Part shown: in pieces, positions 18,746 through 28,378 of the stretch | How positions within the stretch are numbered: the first letter of the stretch is position 1 | Layout of the letters: every line of letters begins with the position of its first letter | Assembly: GCF_000016985.1 (NCBI RefSeq) | Contig: NC_009633.1 | Location: 620,001 to 684,000 of the forward strand | Length of the DNA stretch: 64,000 nt | Direction: 5' to 3' | Origin: Alkaliphilus metalliredigens QYMF | Lineage (GTDB): Bacteria > Bacillota > Clostridia > Peptostreptococcales > Natronincolaceae | Notes under the pieces: model-generated | The model's database searches: none | What the model was told of the DNA's origin: nothing | The model's input: the letters and a program-made list of their open reading frames with translations, nothing else | Position numbers and translations under genes: made by a program

Positions 18746-20101
18746 ATGGTTGAAAATTCGAGTAAAAGTAGGTCTGTATTTAATGTAGATGGAGTTCCTT
18801 CTTTGGGGAAAGCGGCACCTCTAGGGCTTCAGCATGTCTTGGCCATGATTGTAGGAAATGTCACACCAGCCATTATTATTGCAGGGGTTGTTGGACTGAA
18901 TTCACCAGACCGAACATTATTGGTACAAATGGCTATGTTTATCGCAGGGATCGCGACACTCATACAACTGTATCCCATAGGGAGAGTTGGATCTAGACTG
19001 CCGATTATAATGGGTGTTAGTTTTGCTTATGTACCTTCTATGATTGCTATAGGAGCACAGCATGGTATTGCAGGGATTTTTGGAGCTCAGCTGGTAGGTG
19101 GATTAGTTGCAATCGTAGTGGGTATATTTATCAAACCAATCAGAAAATATTTTCCACCTCTTGTTGCAGGAACCGTTGTATTTACCATTGGACTCTCTCT
19201 TTATCCCATCGCCATTAACTATATGGCTGGGGGAGTAGGAGCAGCAACCTATGGATCTTTTACCAATTGGGGGATTGCGTTGATCACCCTTACTGTGGTA
19301 TTATTCTGTAATCAATTTGCAAAGGGTTATTTCAAATTAGCATCGATATTAGTTGGTATTATTGTGGGGTATGTGATTGCTATTATGATAGGAATTGTTA
19401 ATTTCACGCCAGTTGCGGAAGCTGCATGGATAGCTATTCCAAGACCATTGCACTTTGGAATTGAATTTTACCCATCGGCTATTATTACCATGGTGATTAT
19501 GTATATCGTCAATTCTGTTCAAGCTGTGGGGGACTTATCTGCCACAACCATGGGGGGCATGGGTAGAGAGGTAACGGACGAAGAACTGTCAGGGGGCATT
19601 ATAGGTAATGGGGTATCCAGTGTGGTTGCATCCTTCTTTGGAGGACTACCTACTGCAACCTATAGCCAAAACGTTGGTATTGTAGCCATGACAAAGGTAG
19701 TGAGCAGATTTGTATTGGCCCTGGCTGCAGGATTAATTTTAATTGGTGGATTTGTTCCTAAATTCGGAGCCATCATGACCACCATTCCCCAAAGTGTATT
19801 GGGAGGGGCTACCATTACGGTCTTTGCCATCATCACCATGACGGGGATTAAGTTGATTATTCAAGATGAATTATCCGGTAGGAATGTGACCATCGTTGGA
19901 TTAGCTGTAGCCCTTGGTATGGGGATTACAACAGTTCCACAATCACTGGAATTATTTCCAGATTGGGTTATGATGGTATTTGGTAGTTCTCCAGTGGTCA
20001 TTGCCACTGTTGTTGTATTTACTTTAAATATCATACTACCTAAAAAATCCTTAGCCGATGAAAAAGCGGAAAGAGAAGAGATGGAAATGAAGGAGGGATA
20101 A
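18746..20101 (+). CDS. Uracil/xanthine permease, NCS2 family
   Basis: About 451 residues, nearly all in membrane helices. Family markers are GLQHVLAMIVGNVTPAIII at the N-terminus, the VNSVQAVGDLSATT segment and the following GGLPTATYSQNVGIVAMTKV motif, typical of xanthine/urate-type NCS2 carriers. The ATG at 18746 follows GGGGGCG. The next three genes encode a molybdenum hydroxylase, so the substrate is probably xanthine, hypoxanthine or a related heterocycle that the enzyme then oxidises. Under control of the leader RNA and terminator upstream. Confidence 0.88.
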   Translation: MVENSSKSRSVFNVDGVPSLGKAAPLGLQHVLAMIVGNVTPAIIIAGVVGLNSPDRTLLVQMAMFIAGIATLIQLYPIGRVGSRLPIIMGVSFAYVPSMIAIGAQHGIAGIFGAQLVGGLVAIVVGIFIKPIRKYFPPLVAGTVVFTIGLSLYPIAINYMAGGVGAATYGSFTNWGIALITLTVVLFCNQFAKGYFKLASILVGIIVGYVIAIMIGIVNFTPVAEAAWIAIPRPLHFGIEFYPSAIITMVIMYIVNSVQAVGDLSATTMGGMGREVTDEELSGGIIGNGVSSVVASFFGGLPTATYSQNVGIVAMTKVVSRFVLALAAGLILIGGFVPKFGAIMTTIPQSVLGGATITVFAIITMTGIKLIIQDELSGRNVTIVGLAVALGMGITTVPQSLELFPDWVMMVFGSSPVVIATVVVFTLNIILPKKSLADEKAEREEMEMKEG

Positions 20102-20103
20102 AG

Positions 20104-20907
20104 TTGATTGACATAAAAAATTATGTCGTCCCTAAAAGCATAGATGAAGCATATGAAGTCTTAGCTTCCAATAGATTAGCAATGCTATTGGGAGGGGGCG
20201 CCTTTATTAGGATGGGAAATAAGAGAACGAACTATATGATAGATCTTTCAAAATGTAATATTGAGGGAATCATAGAAACGGAAACAGATATTGAAATAGG
20301 CGCCATGACTACATTTGGAGAGATGGAAAGATCTGATGTACTAAAAAAACATTTTAATGACTTACTAGCATGTTCTGTTAAGGAAATCGTAGGGGTACAG
20401 CTTAGAAATATTGTAACAGTTGGAGGCACCGTTTATTCTAGATATGGTTTTTCTGATTTGATTACAGGGTTATTGGCTCTAGATACCTATGTGAATCTCC
20501 ATAAAGGAGGCCTCATTCCCTTGGAGACGTTTTTAATAAAAGGTCCTGAAAGCAAGGATATACTTAAAAGCGTCCTCATTAAAAAAGACAACAGAAAAGC
20601 TGCCTTTAAAGCCATGAGAAACTCAAAGGGAGACTATGCCATTTTAAATGCTGCTGTATCAAAGGTAGGAAATGATATTAAAATCGCTGTAGGAGCAAGA
20701 CCTGGAAGAGCTACATTAGCATATGAAACCATGGCATATCTCAAGGAAAATGGAATCTCAACAGAGAGTTTACCCCATGCCTTGGATCTTTTAACTAAAG
20801 AAATGAACTTTGGAACCAATGGAAGAGGAAGCCAAGCCTATAGAGAAAAAATCTGTAGGGTATTGGTGAAGAATGGACTGGAGGAGGTGGGTTTTCATGA
20901 AGATTAA
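20104..20907 (+). CDS. Molybdenum hydroxylase FAD-binding subunit (xanthine dehydrogenase family)
   Basis: 267 residues; the medium subunit that carries FAD between the iron-sulfur subunit and NAD+. The first FAD motif appears as LLGGGAFIRMG, and the VQLRNIVTVGGTVYSRYGFSD segment is the second conserved FAD loop, followed by a CO-dehydrogenase flavoprotein-type C-terminal domain. It starts with TTG three bases after the permease stop, preceded by GGAGG. It overlaps the next gene by 11 bases, so the subunits are translated together. Confidence 0.87.
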   Translation: MIDIKNYVVPKSIDEAYEVLASNRLAMLLGGGAFIRMGNKRTNYMIDLSKCNIEGIIETETDIEIGAMTTFGEMERSDVLKKHFNDLLACSVKEIVGVQLRNIVTVGGTVYSRYGFSDLITGLLALDTYVNLHKGGLIPLETFLIKGPESKDILKSVLIKKDNRKAAFKAMRNSKGDYAILNAAVSKVGNDIKIAVGARPGRATLAYETMAYLKENGISTESLPHALDLLTKEMNFGTNGRGSQAYREKICRVLVKNGLEEVGFHED

Positions 20908-21364
20908 TGTCAAAATTAATGATGAAAATACATCCTTTGAAATTAGTCCCGATGAATACTTAGTGGAGACCCTAAGGAAAAATGGCTATATAGGAGTCAG
21001 ACAGGGCTGTGATACTGGAACCTGTGGTGTCTGTACCATTCATGTAGATGGAAAGGCTGTGTTATCCTGTGTACTGCTGTCCGCAAAGGTAGATGGCTCT
21101 GAAATTACCACCATAGAAGGTGTGCAGGAGAAAGCAAAGGTAATTGGAAAACATTTAGTTGATGAAGGTGTGGACCAATGTGGATACTGTAGTAGCGGGA
21201 CCATCATGAGTATTTTGTATTTGGAAAAGTGCATTGAAAATCCTACAGACGAAGAAATCCTTCACTATTTAAATGGTAATTTATGCAGATGCACAGGATA
21301 TGTTGGACAACTAAGGGCGATCAAAAAGTACTTTGGAGGGAGATTACATGAAAATCGTAAATAG
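20897..21364 (+). CDS. Molybdenum hydroxylase [2Fe-2S] subunit
   Basis: About 155 residues with two [2Fe-2S] clusters. The plant-ferredoxin-like N-terminal part has CDTGTCGVC plus a later Cys; the helical C-terminal part has CGYC and CRC in DQCGYCSSG and NLCRCTGY. The start at 20897 is set by GGAGGAGGTGGG. It passes electrons from the molybdenum centre to FAD. Overlaps both neighbours, consistent with a stoichiometric complex. Confidence 0.9.
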   Translation: MKINVKINDENTSFEISPDEYLVETLRKNGYIGVRQGCDTGTCGVCTIHVDGKAVLSCVLLSAKVDGSEITTIEGVQEKAKVIGKHLVDEGVDQCGYCSSGTIMSILYLEKCIENPTDEEILHYLNGNLCRCTGYVGQLRAIKKYFGGRLHENRK

Positions 21365-23642
21365 TAGCATACCTAAAATAGATGGCATGAGTTTAGTCAC
21401 AGGGAAGCCTGCTTATACTGATGATCTCGCTCCTAAGGATGCATTGGTGGTAAAGGTATTGAGAAGTCCCCACGCCTTTGCAAAAATCACAGACATTAAT
21501 ACTGCCATTGCTGAAAAGGTGCCTGGGGTAGCCTGTATTTTTACCTACAAGAATGTCATCAGAAAGGCCTTTACAAGGGCGGGACAATGCTATCCAGAGC
21601 TAGCACCCTATGATAAATTTTTATTGGATGAATATGTGAGGCATGTGGGCGATGATGTGGCCATTATTGCAGCTAAAGATGAAAAAACAGCCACAAAGGC
21701 CATGAAATTAATTAAAGTAAAATATGATGTACTACAACCCATATTAAATCTGGAGAAAGCAGAAGAAAGTGCCCCAGTCCATCCAGAGGAAGATATTTAT
21801 ACTAACTTAGAGGTGGGCTTTGACCGAGAAAAAAATACCGTGGCAAAGGTGGCATTTGAACTAGGAGATCTCGAAAATGCTTTAGAGGAAAGTGACGTCA
21901 TCATAGAAAGAACCTATCGTACCCAAGCCCAAGCCCAAGGGATGATGGAAAGCCAAGCAAGCTATAGTTATTTAGATAATTACAATAGGCTAGTGGTGGT
22001 GTCTTCAACCCAAATCCCCTTTCATGTAAGACGGATTTTAGCACAGGCATTAGACATTCCCGCCAGTAAAATTAGAGTGGTCAAACCTCGAATAGGAGGA
22101 GGCTTTGGGTCGAAACAAACAGCTCAATCGGAATTTTACCCAGCCCTTGTCACCTTGAAAACTGGAAAACCTGCAAAAATTGTCTATAGTAGAAGAGAGG
22201 TTTTTAGAGGTACCAATTCAAGACATGCCATGACATTTACAATCAAAATAGGAGCCAGTCAATCAGGAAAGATCAAGGCAATTGATATGAATGGTTTGTG
22301 GGATACAGGGGCCTATGGAGAACATGCCCTAACCACCCTTGGATCAGCAGGTAAAAAGGTATTAACCCTATACAATAAAGTAGATGCCTGTCGCTTTTCA
22401 GGAAAGGCCTTTTATACAAACCATGTTCCTGGGGGCGCATTCAGGGGATTTGGTGTGACCCAGGGGATTTTTGTTTTGGAATCAGCGGTAAATGAGTTGG
22501 CCCATGAGCTTAAGATGGACCCTGTGAAATTAAGAGAAATCAATATGATCAAAAAAGGGGAAACAACCCGCTTATACAATATGGTGACAAAGGGTGCAGG
22601 AGATGCCCCCATGTATATGGACAGCTGTTTACTAGAGGAATGTGTAACAAGAGGAAAGCAGTTGATAGACTGGGATCATAAATATCCTAGGACAGAGCGT
22701 AGTGCCACAAAGGTAAGGGGAGTGGGAATGGCCATTTCACAACAGGGCTCAGGTCTTCCCAATATTGATATGGCTGCTGCCACCTTGAAACTCAATGATG
22801 ATGGATTTTTTACTTTATTTTTAGGGGCATCTGATATAGGTACCGGTAGTGATACGATCTTGACACAAATAGCCGCTGAAGCCCTAGGGGTGGATATGGA
22901 TAAAATTGTAACCTATACATCGGATACGGATTTAACACCCTTTGACAGTGGGGCCTATGCCTCTAGTACCACCTATACAACTGGGAATGCAATCATCGAT
23001 GCGGCAGAAAAGATGATTCAACTGATCATCGCTACTGGAGCTAAGTACTTTGAGACCCAAGAAGAAAATATCCTATTTGATGGGACTAAAATTACATGTC
23101 AGGATAGTGGAGAAGAAATTACATTGGCGTCATTTTCGCAGAAAATCACCTATAGCATGATACATGAGCAATTATCCGTAACGGGCTCCTATGTGCCTAA
23201 AAAGGCAGCCCCCCCTTATATGGCTGGATTTGCTGAGGTTGAAGTAGATCTTGAAACCGGAAAGGTAGAAGTCATTGACTTTGTTGGTGTGGTGGATTGT
23301 GGTACTCCCATTAATCCAAATTTAGCCAGGATACAGGTGGAGGGTGGCATCGTTCAAGGAATTGGTTTTGCCCTTTATGAAGAAGTTAATTATACCAAGG
23401 AAGGAAGACTTATGAATGATACCTTCATGGAATATAAGATGCCCACTAGAAGGGATATCCAAAATATACAGGTGGAATTAGTTGCGGGATATGATGAAAC
23501 GGGACCCTATGGAGCTAAATCCATAGGAGAAGTGGTCATCAATACAGTTGCACCGGCCATCACTGATGCAATCTATAATGCCTGTGGCGTTAGAATCAAA
23601 GAATTACCGGCTACACCAGAAAAAGTATTAATGCAGCTATAA
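21348..23642 (+). CDS. Molybdenum hydroxylase large (molybdopterin-binding) subunit
   Basis: About 764 residues. The N-terminal hammerhead domain has GKPAYTDDLAPKDALVVKVLRSPHA; the molybdopterin domains show RIGGGFGSKQ, GGAFRGFGV and the C-terminal GPYGAKSIGEVV with the catalytic glutamate region. It oxidises a purine or other N-heterocycle using water as oxygen donor. The ATG at 21348 lies behind GGAGGGAG and is inside the preceding gene. No cofactor-insertion gene (XdhC) is present here, so it must be encoded elsewhere. A terminator follows. Confidence 0.9.
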   Translation: MKIVNSSIPKIDGMSLVTGKPAYTDDLAPKDALVVKVLRSPHAFAKITDINTAIAEKVPGVACIFTYKNVIRKAFTRAGQCYPELAPYDKFLLDEYVRHVGDDVAIIAAKDEKTATKAMKLIKVKYDVLQPILNLEKAEESAPVHPEEDIYTNLEVGFDREKNTVAKVAFELGDLENALEESDVIIERTYRTQAQAQGMMESQASYSYLDNYNRLVVVSSTQIPFHVRRILAQALDIPASKIRVVKPRIGGGFGSKQTAQSEFYPALVTLKTGKPAKIVYSRREVFRGTNSRHAMTFTIKIGASQSGKIKAIDMNGLWDTGAYGEHALTTLGSAGKKVLTLYNKVDACRFSGKAFYTNHVPGGAFRGFGVTQGIFVLESAVNELAHELKMDPVKLREINMIKKGETTRLYNMVTKGAGDAPMYMDSCLLEECVTRGKQLIDWDHKYPRTERSATKVRGVGMAISQQGSGLPNIDMAAATLKLNDDGFFTLFLGASDIGTGSDTILTQIAAEALGVDMDKIVTYTSDTDLTPFDSGAYASSTTYTTGNAIIDAAEKMIQLIIATGAKYFETQEENILFDGTKITCQDSGEEITLASFSQKITYSMIHEQLSVTGSYVPKKAAPPYMAGFAEVEVDLETGKVEVIDFVGVVDCGTPINPNLARIQVEGGIVQGIGFALYEEVNYTKEGRLMNDTFMEYKMPTRRDIQNIQVELVAGYDETGPYGAKSIGEVVINTVAPAITDAIYNACGVRIKELPATPEKVLMQL

Positions 23643-23730
23643 GAGGCGACGTGGTGTGTGTGGCCAGGTTACGCAGATGTCACACCTGCTGTTAGGTGAC
23701 AGGTTATAGAATGACAGATTAAAACGATGG

Positions 23731-23770
23731 AAAACCCTTTGGAGAAAAATCATACTCTGAAGGGTTTTTA
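23731..23770 (+). terminator. Terminator of the xanthine operon
   Basis: AAAACCCTTTGGAG and CTCTGAAGGGTTTTT pair around an A-rich loop. Confidence 0.85.
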
Positions 23771-24065
23771 CTATTTTGAAAGTATTTAACTAGGATTGTT
23801 TTAGTGTATTATGGATGGCTAGAATATGACAATATATTACATTAATAAGCAAAATATCTACTTTCATTTAGTGCAAAGGTCCTCAATCTACAAAAATATA
23901 CAAAAAAAAGGAGGAATATACAAAAAATAGACTAATTTGTTATGAGTTAATATTTTAGGTAAAGTGTGTGGACCTCAAATTTTATGTTGAATAGTAGCTC
24001 CTAAATAAAAGAGTGGTTAAACTAACAATTCAATAATTTCAAAAGGACATTAAAGGAGGAACATA
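23771..24065. other. AT-rich gap holding the flagellar operon's upstream region
   Basis: No gene is seen. The stretch is very AT-rich and contains two similar ATATACAAAAAA runs around 23898-23927, the second after a GGAGG. It probably keeps the original promoter of the flagellar operon, but I could not pin a convincing -35/-10 pair. A strong AAAGGAGG site at 24052-24059 precedes the broken flgC. Confidence 0.4.
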
Positions 24066-24177
24066 ATGACAAAGGGATTATAGGGAAAGAAATTAAGTGC
24101 TTTTCAATGCAATCAACACAGGTGTCAGTGGATTAACTGCAGAAAGATTTAATATTGGTAGAAATGAGGTAAATTGA
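24066..24177 (+). pseudogene. flgC: Remnant of flgC (flagellar rod protein), N-terminal fragment
   Basis: A ribosome site and ATG at 24066 open a frame that stops at codon 6 (TAG). One base out of frame, from about 24097, the sequence reads FNAINTGVSGLTAERFNI, the N-terminal rod-protein motif of FlgC. The match ends after about 20 residues and runs into the bases just before fliF. The fragment therefore has a nonsense codon, a frameshift and loss of everything downstream. In related operons flgC and fliE precede fliF, so this marks a deletion joint. Confidence 0.7.
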
Positions 24178-25730
24178 TGTCGGAAGTCGTAGAACAAATA
24201 CGTAATCAGCTGAATGAATATATTCAAGGATTAGATAAGAACAAAAAGATTAAGATTGGCCTTTCGGCCCTTTTCATTTTAATCTCACTTACAGGAATTA
24301 TATATTTTTTTTCAAGACCAGATTATGTGGTGTTATATAATAATTTGAACCCAGAAGAATCTGGGTCAGTGATGGAAACACTACAGGGTAGCAATATTCG
24401 CGCAGACTTTGGCGATACAAGTGGAACAATTCTTGTTAGAAAACAAGATGAAAAAAGAGCTCAAGTCGTTGTTGCTACACAGGGGTTGCCTACGGCACGT
24501 TTCTCCTATGAAGATGCTTTTTCGGGAAATTCGTGGATGATGACAAGTGAGGAACGAGCACAACGAATTCTAATTGCCCAGCAAAATTATTTAGCCAGTA
24601 CTATGGAAGAAATCCCAGGGGTCAGTAAGGCTGTGGTAAACCTGACAATACCAGAAAGAACAGGGTTTATGATGGCTGACAATAACGCAAATGCCAAGGC
24701 TTCAGTTTGGCTTGATATATCAAGTAATGCGAACCTGGAAAGCGGTAGTATTAAAGGGATTGCCATCCTTGTGTCCAATGCAGTCCAAGGGCTTGAGCCA
24801 GAGAATGTAACGATTCACGGACCTGATGGTCGGGTGTTAAACCAAGAAGCAGGAAGCGATAGTAGCTTGCTAGGGGCAAGCGATCAAATGAACTTACAAC
24901 AAGCAGTGCAAAAAGATCTAGAAAAAAGTATTACTGACTTCCTATCAAGCGTTTATGGACATGGTAATGTTGTTGTCATGGCAGGGGTGAGACTGGGCTT
25001 TGATAGCAATGTGACAGAACTAGTGGAGTTTGCACCACCTATTGAAGGTCAAGAAACTGGAATCATTCGAAGTATGCATGAATTAACCCATACTGCCATT
25101 GATGGTCCAGGAGGTGGAATTCCCGGAGTAGATCCAAATGTGGGAGACATCCCTCAAAATGTTGAAGATGATGAATATCTTTCTAGATATGACGAAGCCA
25201 GTCAAACAATTAATTATGAAATCAATGAACTGCGCCAAAAAATCGTAAAAGCACATGGACAGGTACATGACATTTCCGTAGCAGTATATGTAAATAAGAG
25301 CACATTGGCTGATGGGGACTTATCAGATCAAGAAAGAAGAGAACTGATTAATATTGTATCGGCAGCTGCAGGCTTGGATACAAGAGTTGTCCAAGTCGGT
25401 GTTCAAGAATTCAATGATTCTCTGGCGGATCAATGGCAGCTGGCTATGGATGGAAATTTGGCAGCAGGTGAAGGCGGCCAGCCATGGTGGTTAATTGGTT
25501 TGCTAGCAACATTGATATTAGGAGCAGCATACATTGTCATTAACAAAGTTAGAAAAAACCGAAGCCAAGAAGAAGAGATTCTAGTTCAAGATGTGATGAT
25601 TCCAGATGAACTAGAGGAAATCAACTTAGACTTATCAGGCTCTCAAGTAAAACAGCAAATCGAAAAGTTAGTCAATAAGAAACCAGATGCAGTTGCCCAG
25701 ATGTTGAAAAATTGGATCAATGAAGAATAG
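24177..25730 (+). CDS. fliF: Flagellar M-ring protein FliF
   Basis: About 517 residues, close to full length for FliF. Two membrane segments bracket the protein (near residues 24-43 and 440-460); between them are the YscJ/FliF ring-building domain (DYVVLYNNLNPEESGSVMETL; ARVVVATQGLP-type strand) and the FliF C domain (VTIHGPDGRVLN). The C-terminal tail VKQQIEKLVNKKPDAVAQMLKNWINEE is the FliG-binding peptide. It forms the MS ring of the basal body. It looks intact although the neighbouring flagellar genes are missing. Confidence 0.93.
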   Translation: MSEVVEQIRNQLNEYIQGLDKNKKIKIGLSALFILISLTGIIYFFSRPDYVVLYNNLNPEESGSVMETLQGSNIRADFGDTSGTILVRKQDEKRAQVVVATQGLPTARFSYEDAFSGNSWMMTSEERAQRILIAQQNYLASTMEEIPGVSKAVVNLTIPERTGFMMADNNANAKASVWLDISSNANLESGSIKGIAILVSNAVQGLEPENVTIHGPDGRVLNQEAGSDSSLLGASDQMNLQQAVQKDLEKSITDFLSSVYGHGNVVVMAGVRLGFDSNVTELVEFAPPIEGQETGIIRSMHELTHTAIDGPGGGIPGVDPNVGDIPQNVEDDEYLSRYDEASQTINYEINELRQKIVKAHGQVHDISVAVYVNKSTLADGDLSDQERRELINIVSAAAGLDTRVVQVGVQEFNDSLADQWQLAMDGNLAAGEGGQPWWLIGLLATLILGAAYIVINKVRKNRSQEEEILVQDVMIPDELEEINLDLSGSQVKQQIEKLVNKKPDAVAQMLKNWINEE

Positions 25731-25740
25731 AGGTGAGGAG

Positions 25741-26760
25741 ATGTCTAAGAGAGCAGGTAAAGGAGAATTAACAGGTCGGGAAAAAGCTGCGATTTTATTG
25801 ATTAGTCTAGGACCAGAATATTCCGCACAAATATTCAAACATTTGACTGATGAGGAGATTGAAGAATTAACATTAGAAATCGCCAATATGCGTAGGGTTT
25901 CTCCCCTAGAAAAAGAAAAAGTACTGGCAGAATTTCACGAAGTTTGTATTGCCCAGGAATACATATCTGAGGGAGGTATCAATTACGCCAAGGATGTATT
26001 GGAAAAGGCCTTAGGCTCTCAGAAAGCAATGGATATTATTAATAAGCTAACAGCTTCATTACAAGTAAAACCCTTTGACTTTGCTAGAAAAGCCGATCCA
26101 AATCAGTTGTTAAGCTTTATACAAAATGAGCATCCACAAACAATTGCATTGATATTAGCATATCTATCCTCAACACAATCAGCACAAATACTATCGGCAC
26201 TACCCCAGGCAAAGCAATCTGAAGTAGCAAGACGGATTGCAACCATGGATCGTACGTCGCCGGATATTATAAAAGAAGTAGAAATGGTTCTTGAAAGAAA
26301 ACTATCTTCACTAGTTAATCAAGACTATACATCTACTGGAGGCATTCAAGCCATTGTCGACATACTAAATTCAGTAGACAGAGGAACAGAGAAAAATATA
26401 ATGGATACATTGGAAATGCAAGATGCTGAATTGGCTGAAGAAATTAGGAAACGTATGTTTGTATTTGAAGATATTATTAGCTTAGATAGCACATCAATTC
26501 AAAGGTTTATTAGAGAAATTGATAATAAAGAACTGGCCATTGCACTAAAGGGAGCTACCGAAGAAGTGTCCGATGTAATCTATGGAAACATGTCTAAACG
26601 CATGGCAGAAATGATCAAAGAAGATATGGAATTCATGGGACCTGTACGATTGCGTGATGTAGAAGAAGCACAGCAGAAGATTGTAAATATCATTAGAAAA
26701 CTAGAAGAAGCTGGTGAAATTATTATTGCTAGAGGTGGAGGAGATGAAGTAATTGTTTAA
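25741..26760 (+). CDS. fliG: Flagellar motor switch protein FliG
   Basis: About 339 residues with the three FliG domains: N-terminal GREKAAILLISLG, which binds FliF; the middle EHPQTIALILAYL (EHPQ motif); and the C-terminal torque domain with the charged MFVFEDIISLDSTSIQRFIREID helix. The start at 25741 follows AGGTGAGGAG; an upstream ATG at 25720 would overlap fliF. FliG couples stator force to rotor turning. It seems intact. Its stop codon lies only a few bases before a motA fragment instead of fliH. Confidence 0.93.
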   Translation: MSKRAGKGELTGREKAAILLISLGPEYSAQIFKHLTDEEIEELTLEIANMRRVSPLEKEKVLAEFHEVCIAQEYISEGGINYAKDVLEKALGSQKAMDIINKLTASLQVKPFDFARKADPNQLLSFIQNEHPQTIALILAYLSSTQSAQILSALPQAKQSEVARRIATMDRTSPDIIKEVEMVLERKLSSLVNQDYTSTGGIQAIVDILNSVDRGTEKNIMDTLEMQDAELAEEIRKRMFVFEDIISLDSTSIQRFIREIDNKELAIALKGATEEVSDVIYGNMSKRMAEMIKEDMEFMGPVRLRDVEEAQQKIVNIIRKLEEAGEIIIARGGGDEVIV

Positions 26761-26929
26761 ACTAAGAAGTAGAGAAGAAATTTTAAGAAAAGAGATTATG
26801 GTAGAAGGATTGCTATCAATACAAGCTGGGGAAAACCCAAGAATTATTGAAGAAAAACTAAAAGCATTTTTGTCGCCGAAGCTAAGACGAAATCAAGAAG
26901 AACGAAGTCAGGAACGTGTGGAAGCATAA
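26753..26929 (+). pseudogene. motA: Remnant of motA (stator protein), C-terminal fragment
   Basis: The frame from 26753 to a TAA at 26929 encodes 58 residues matching only the cytoplasmic end of MotA: REEILRKEIMVEGLLSIQAG, then ENPRIIEEKLKAFLSPK. The membrane helices and the start of MotA are absent and no motB follows. It overlaps the end of fliG and uses no convincing start. In related clostridial operons fliH, fliI, fliJ, fliK, flgD, flgE and flbD stand between fliG and motA, so one deletion joined these two genes. Confidence 0.8.
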
Positions 26930-26953
26930 TAGCTCGAGAAATGAGGGAAAGAC

Positions 26954-27370
26954 ATGGAGACAAAGAAAGTAATCATTTATGCGCTAATTGCATTGGTCTT
27001 GTCCACTGTTGTTTTTGGAGGAATTTTATACTTTACAATATTTAGAACGCCTGATGAAATGCCAGCAGAGGTAAAGGTATATGAATATAATTTAGGTGGA
27101 TTTAGCACAAACTTAAGTACCGTTAGAAGTTATTTTAAGGGCGAAATGGTGATTGAAACAACTGAGAAAGCATTACTAAGCGTTTTTGTAGAGAAGAACG
27201 CTGAGTTACGGGACCAAATCATCAAAGTCTTTATTGGAAAAGAATCTGTAGATATTTTGGATCCTGATGGACAACAACAATTGAGAGAAGAATTAATCCG
27301 TGTGATTTCAAATGTAACAAAATCTGATAAGATAACAAACTTATACTTTGTAGATTACATAATCCAGTAG
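26954..27370 (+). CDS. fliL: Flagellar basal body-associated protein FliL
   Basis: 138 residues with one N-terminal membrane helix (VIIYALIALVLSTVVFGGILYF) and a periplasmic FliL domain ending in NVTKSDKITNLYFVDYIIQ, the standard C-terminal pattern. FliL rings the stator units and helps torque. The start follows GAGGGAAAG. It is followed four bases later by the fliM ribosome site. With motA broken and motB absent at this locus, its usual partner must come from elsewhere or the gene is idle. Confidence 0.88.
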   Translation: METKKVIIYALIALVLSTVVFGGILYFTIFRTPDEMPAEVKVYEYNLGGFSTNLSTVRSYFKGEMVIETTEKALLSVFVEKNAELRDQIIKVFIGKESVDILDPDGQQQLREELIRVISNVTKSDKITNLYFVDYIIQ

Positions 27371-27382
27371 GAGGTGAAGTTG

Positions 27383-28378
27383 TTGTCTGACGTACTGTCA
27401 CAAAATGAAATTGATGACCTATTTCAAGCACTAAACTCAGGTGAAGTTGAAATTGATGAAATGAAGGATGAAAAGATAGAAAAGAAGATTAAAAGTTATG
27501 ACTTTAAAAGTCCCAAAAAACTCGCGAAAGACCAATTAAGAACATTACAAATCATTCATGATAATTTTTCCGGAATGTTAAATACGTTTTTAGCAGGTTA
27601 TTTAAGAACCTACGTTCAAGCAGAGGTATTAACTGTAGAAGAACTTTCTTATTATGAATTTAGTAATTCTGTTGTGAATCCAGCAGTGTTATCAATTATA
27701 AACTTTACGCCTTTAGAGGGACAGATTATAGTTGATATCTCTCCAAGTATTTCATTTACTTTAATCGAGAGAATTCTTGGAGGAATGGGAAAAGAGACAG
27801 AAGAAATACGACCTTTTACAGAAATAGAAACAACCTTAATCAAAAACTTAATGAGACAGGTAATCAACTTGATGATTGATCCATGGGAAAATGTCATTGA
27901 ACTGCAACCTAAGCTAGATAAGATTGAAACCAACTCCCAGTTTGCTCAAATTGTGTCTCCCAATGACACTGTGGCTTTAATCACTCTAAATCTAAAGATT
28001 GGTGATGTGGAGGGGATGATGAATATTTGTATCCCACACATTGTGATTGAACCCATTTTAGATAAGTTAAGTACAAAGCTTTGGTTTTCAAATAGTAGTA
28101 AACCAGTAACAGAAAGAGATAAAAAGGCATTACAAAAAAGAGTGGAAAAAAGCGCAGTGGACATTACAGCTCAGTTAGGCAGTACATGTGTAACTGTCAA
28201 AGATTTTCTGGAACTACAGATGGGCGACGTTATTATGTTGGACAATCCAGTAGACAAAGAGCTACAGATATTGGTAGGAGACAAAATAAGATATCGGGGC
28301 CTTCCTGGAACCTCAAAGAATAAATTGGCTGTAAAGGTGACGGGAATTGACCAGAAGGGGGATGAGATATATGAATGA
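27383..28378 (+). CDS. fliM: Flagellar motor switch protein FliM
   Basis: About 331 residues. The N-terminal VLSQNEIDDLFQAL is the CheY-P-binding peptide; the middle CheC-like domain contains the GGMGKETEEIRPFTEIE motif; and the C-terminal SpoA domain binds FliN. GTG 27374 is possible, but GGAGGTG is better spaced for TTG 27383, which also gives the usual MSxVLSQ start. FliM receives the chemotaxis signal at the C ring. It appears complete and overlaps the next gene by eight bases. Confidence 0.92.
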   Translation: MSDVLSQNEIDDLFQALNSGEVEIDEMKDEKIEKKIKSYDFKSPKKLAKDQLRTLQIIHDNFSGMLNTFLAGYLRTYVQAEVLTVEELSYYEFSNSVVNPAVLSIINFTPLEGQIIVDISPSISFTLIERILGGMGKETEEIRPFTEIETTLIKNLMRQVINLMIDPWENVIELQPKLDKIETNSQFAQIVSPNDTVALITLNLKIGDVEGMMNICIPHIVIEPILDKLSTKLWFSNSSKPVTERDKKALQKRVEKSAVDITAQLGSTCVTVKDFLELQMGDVIMLDNPVDKELQILVGDKIRYRGLPGTSKNKLAVKVTGIDQKGDEIYE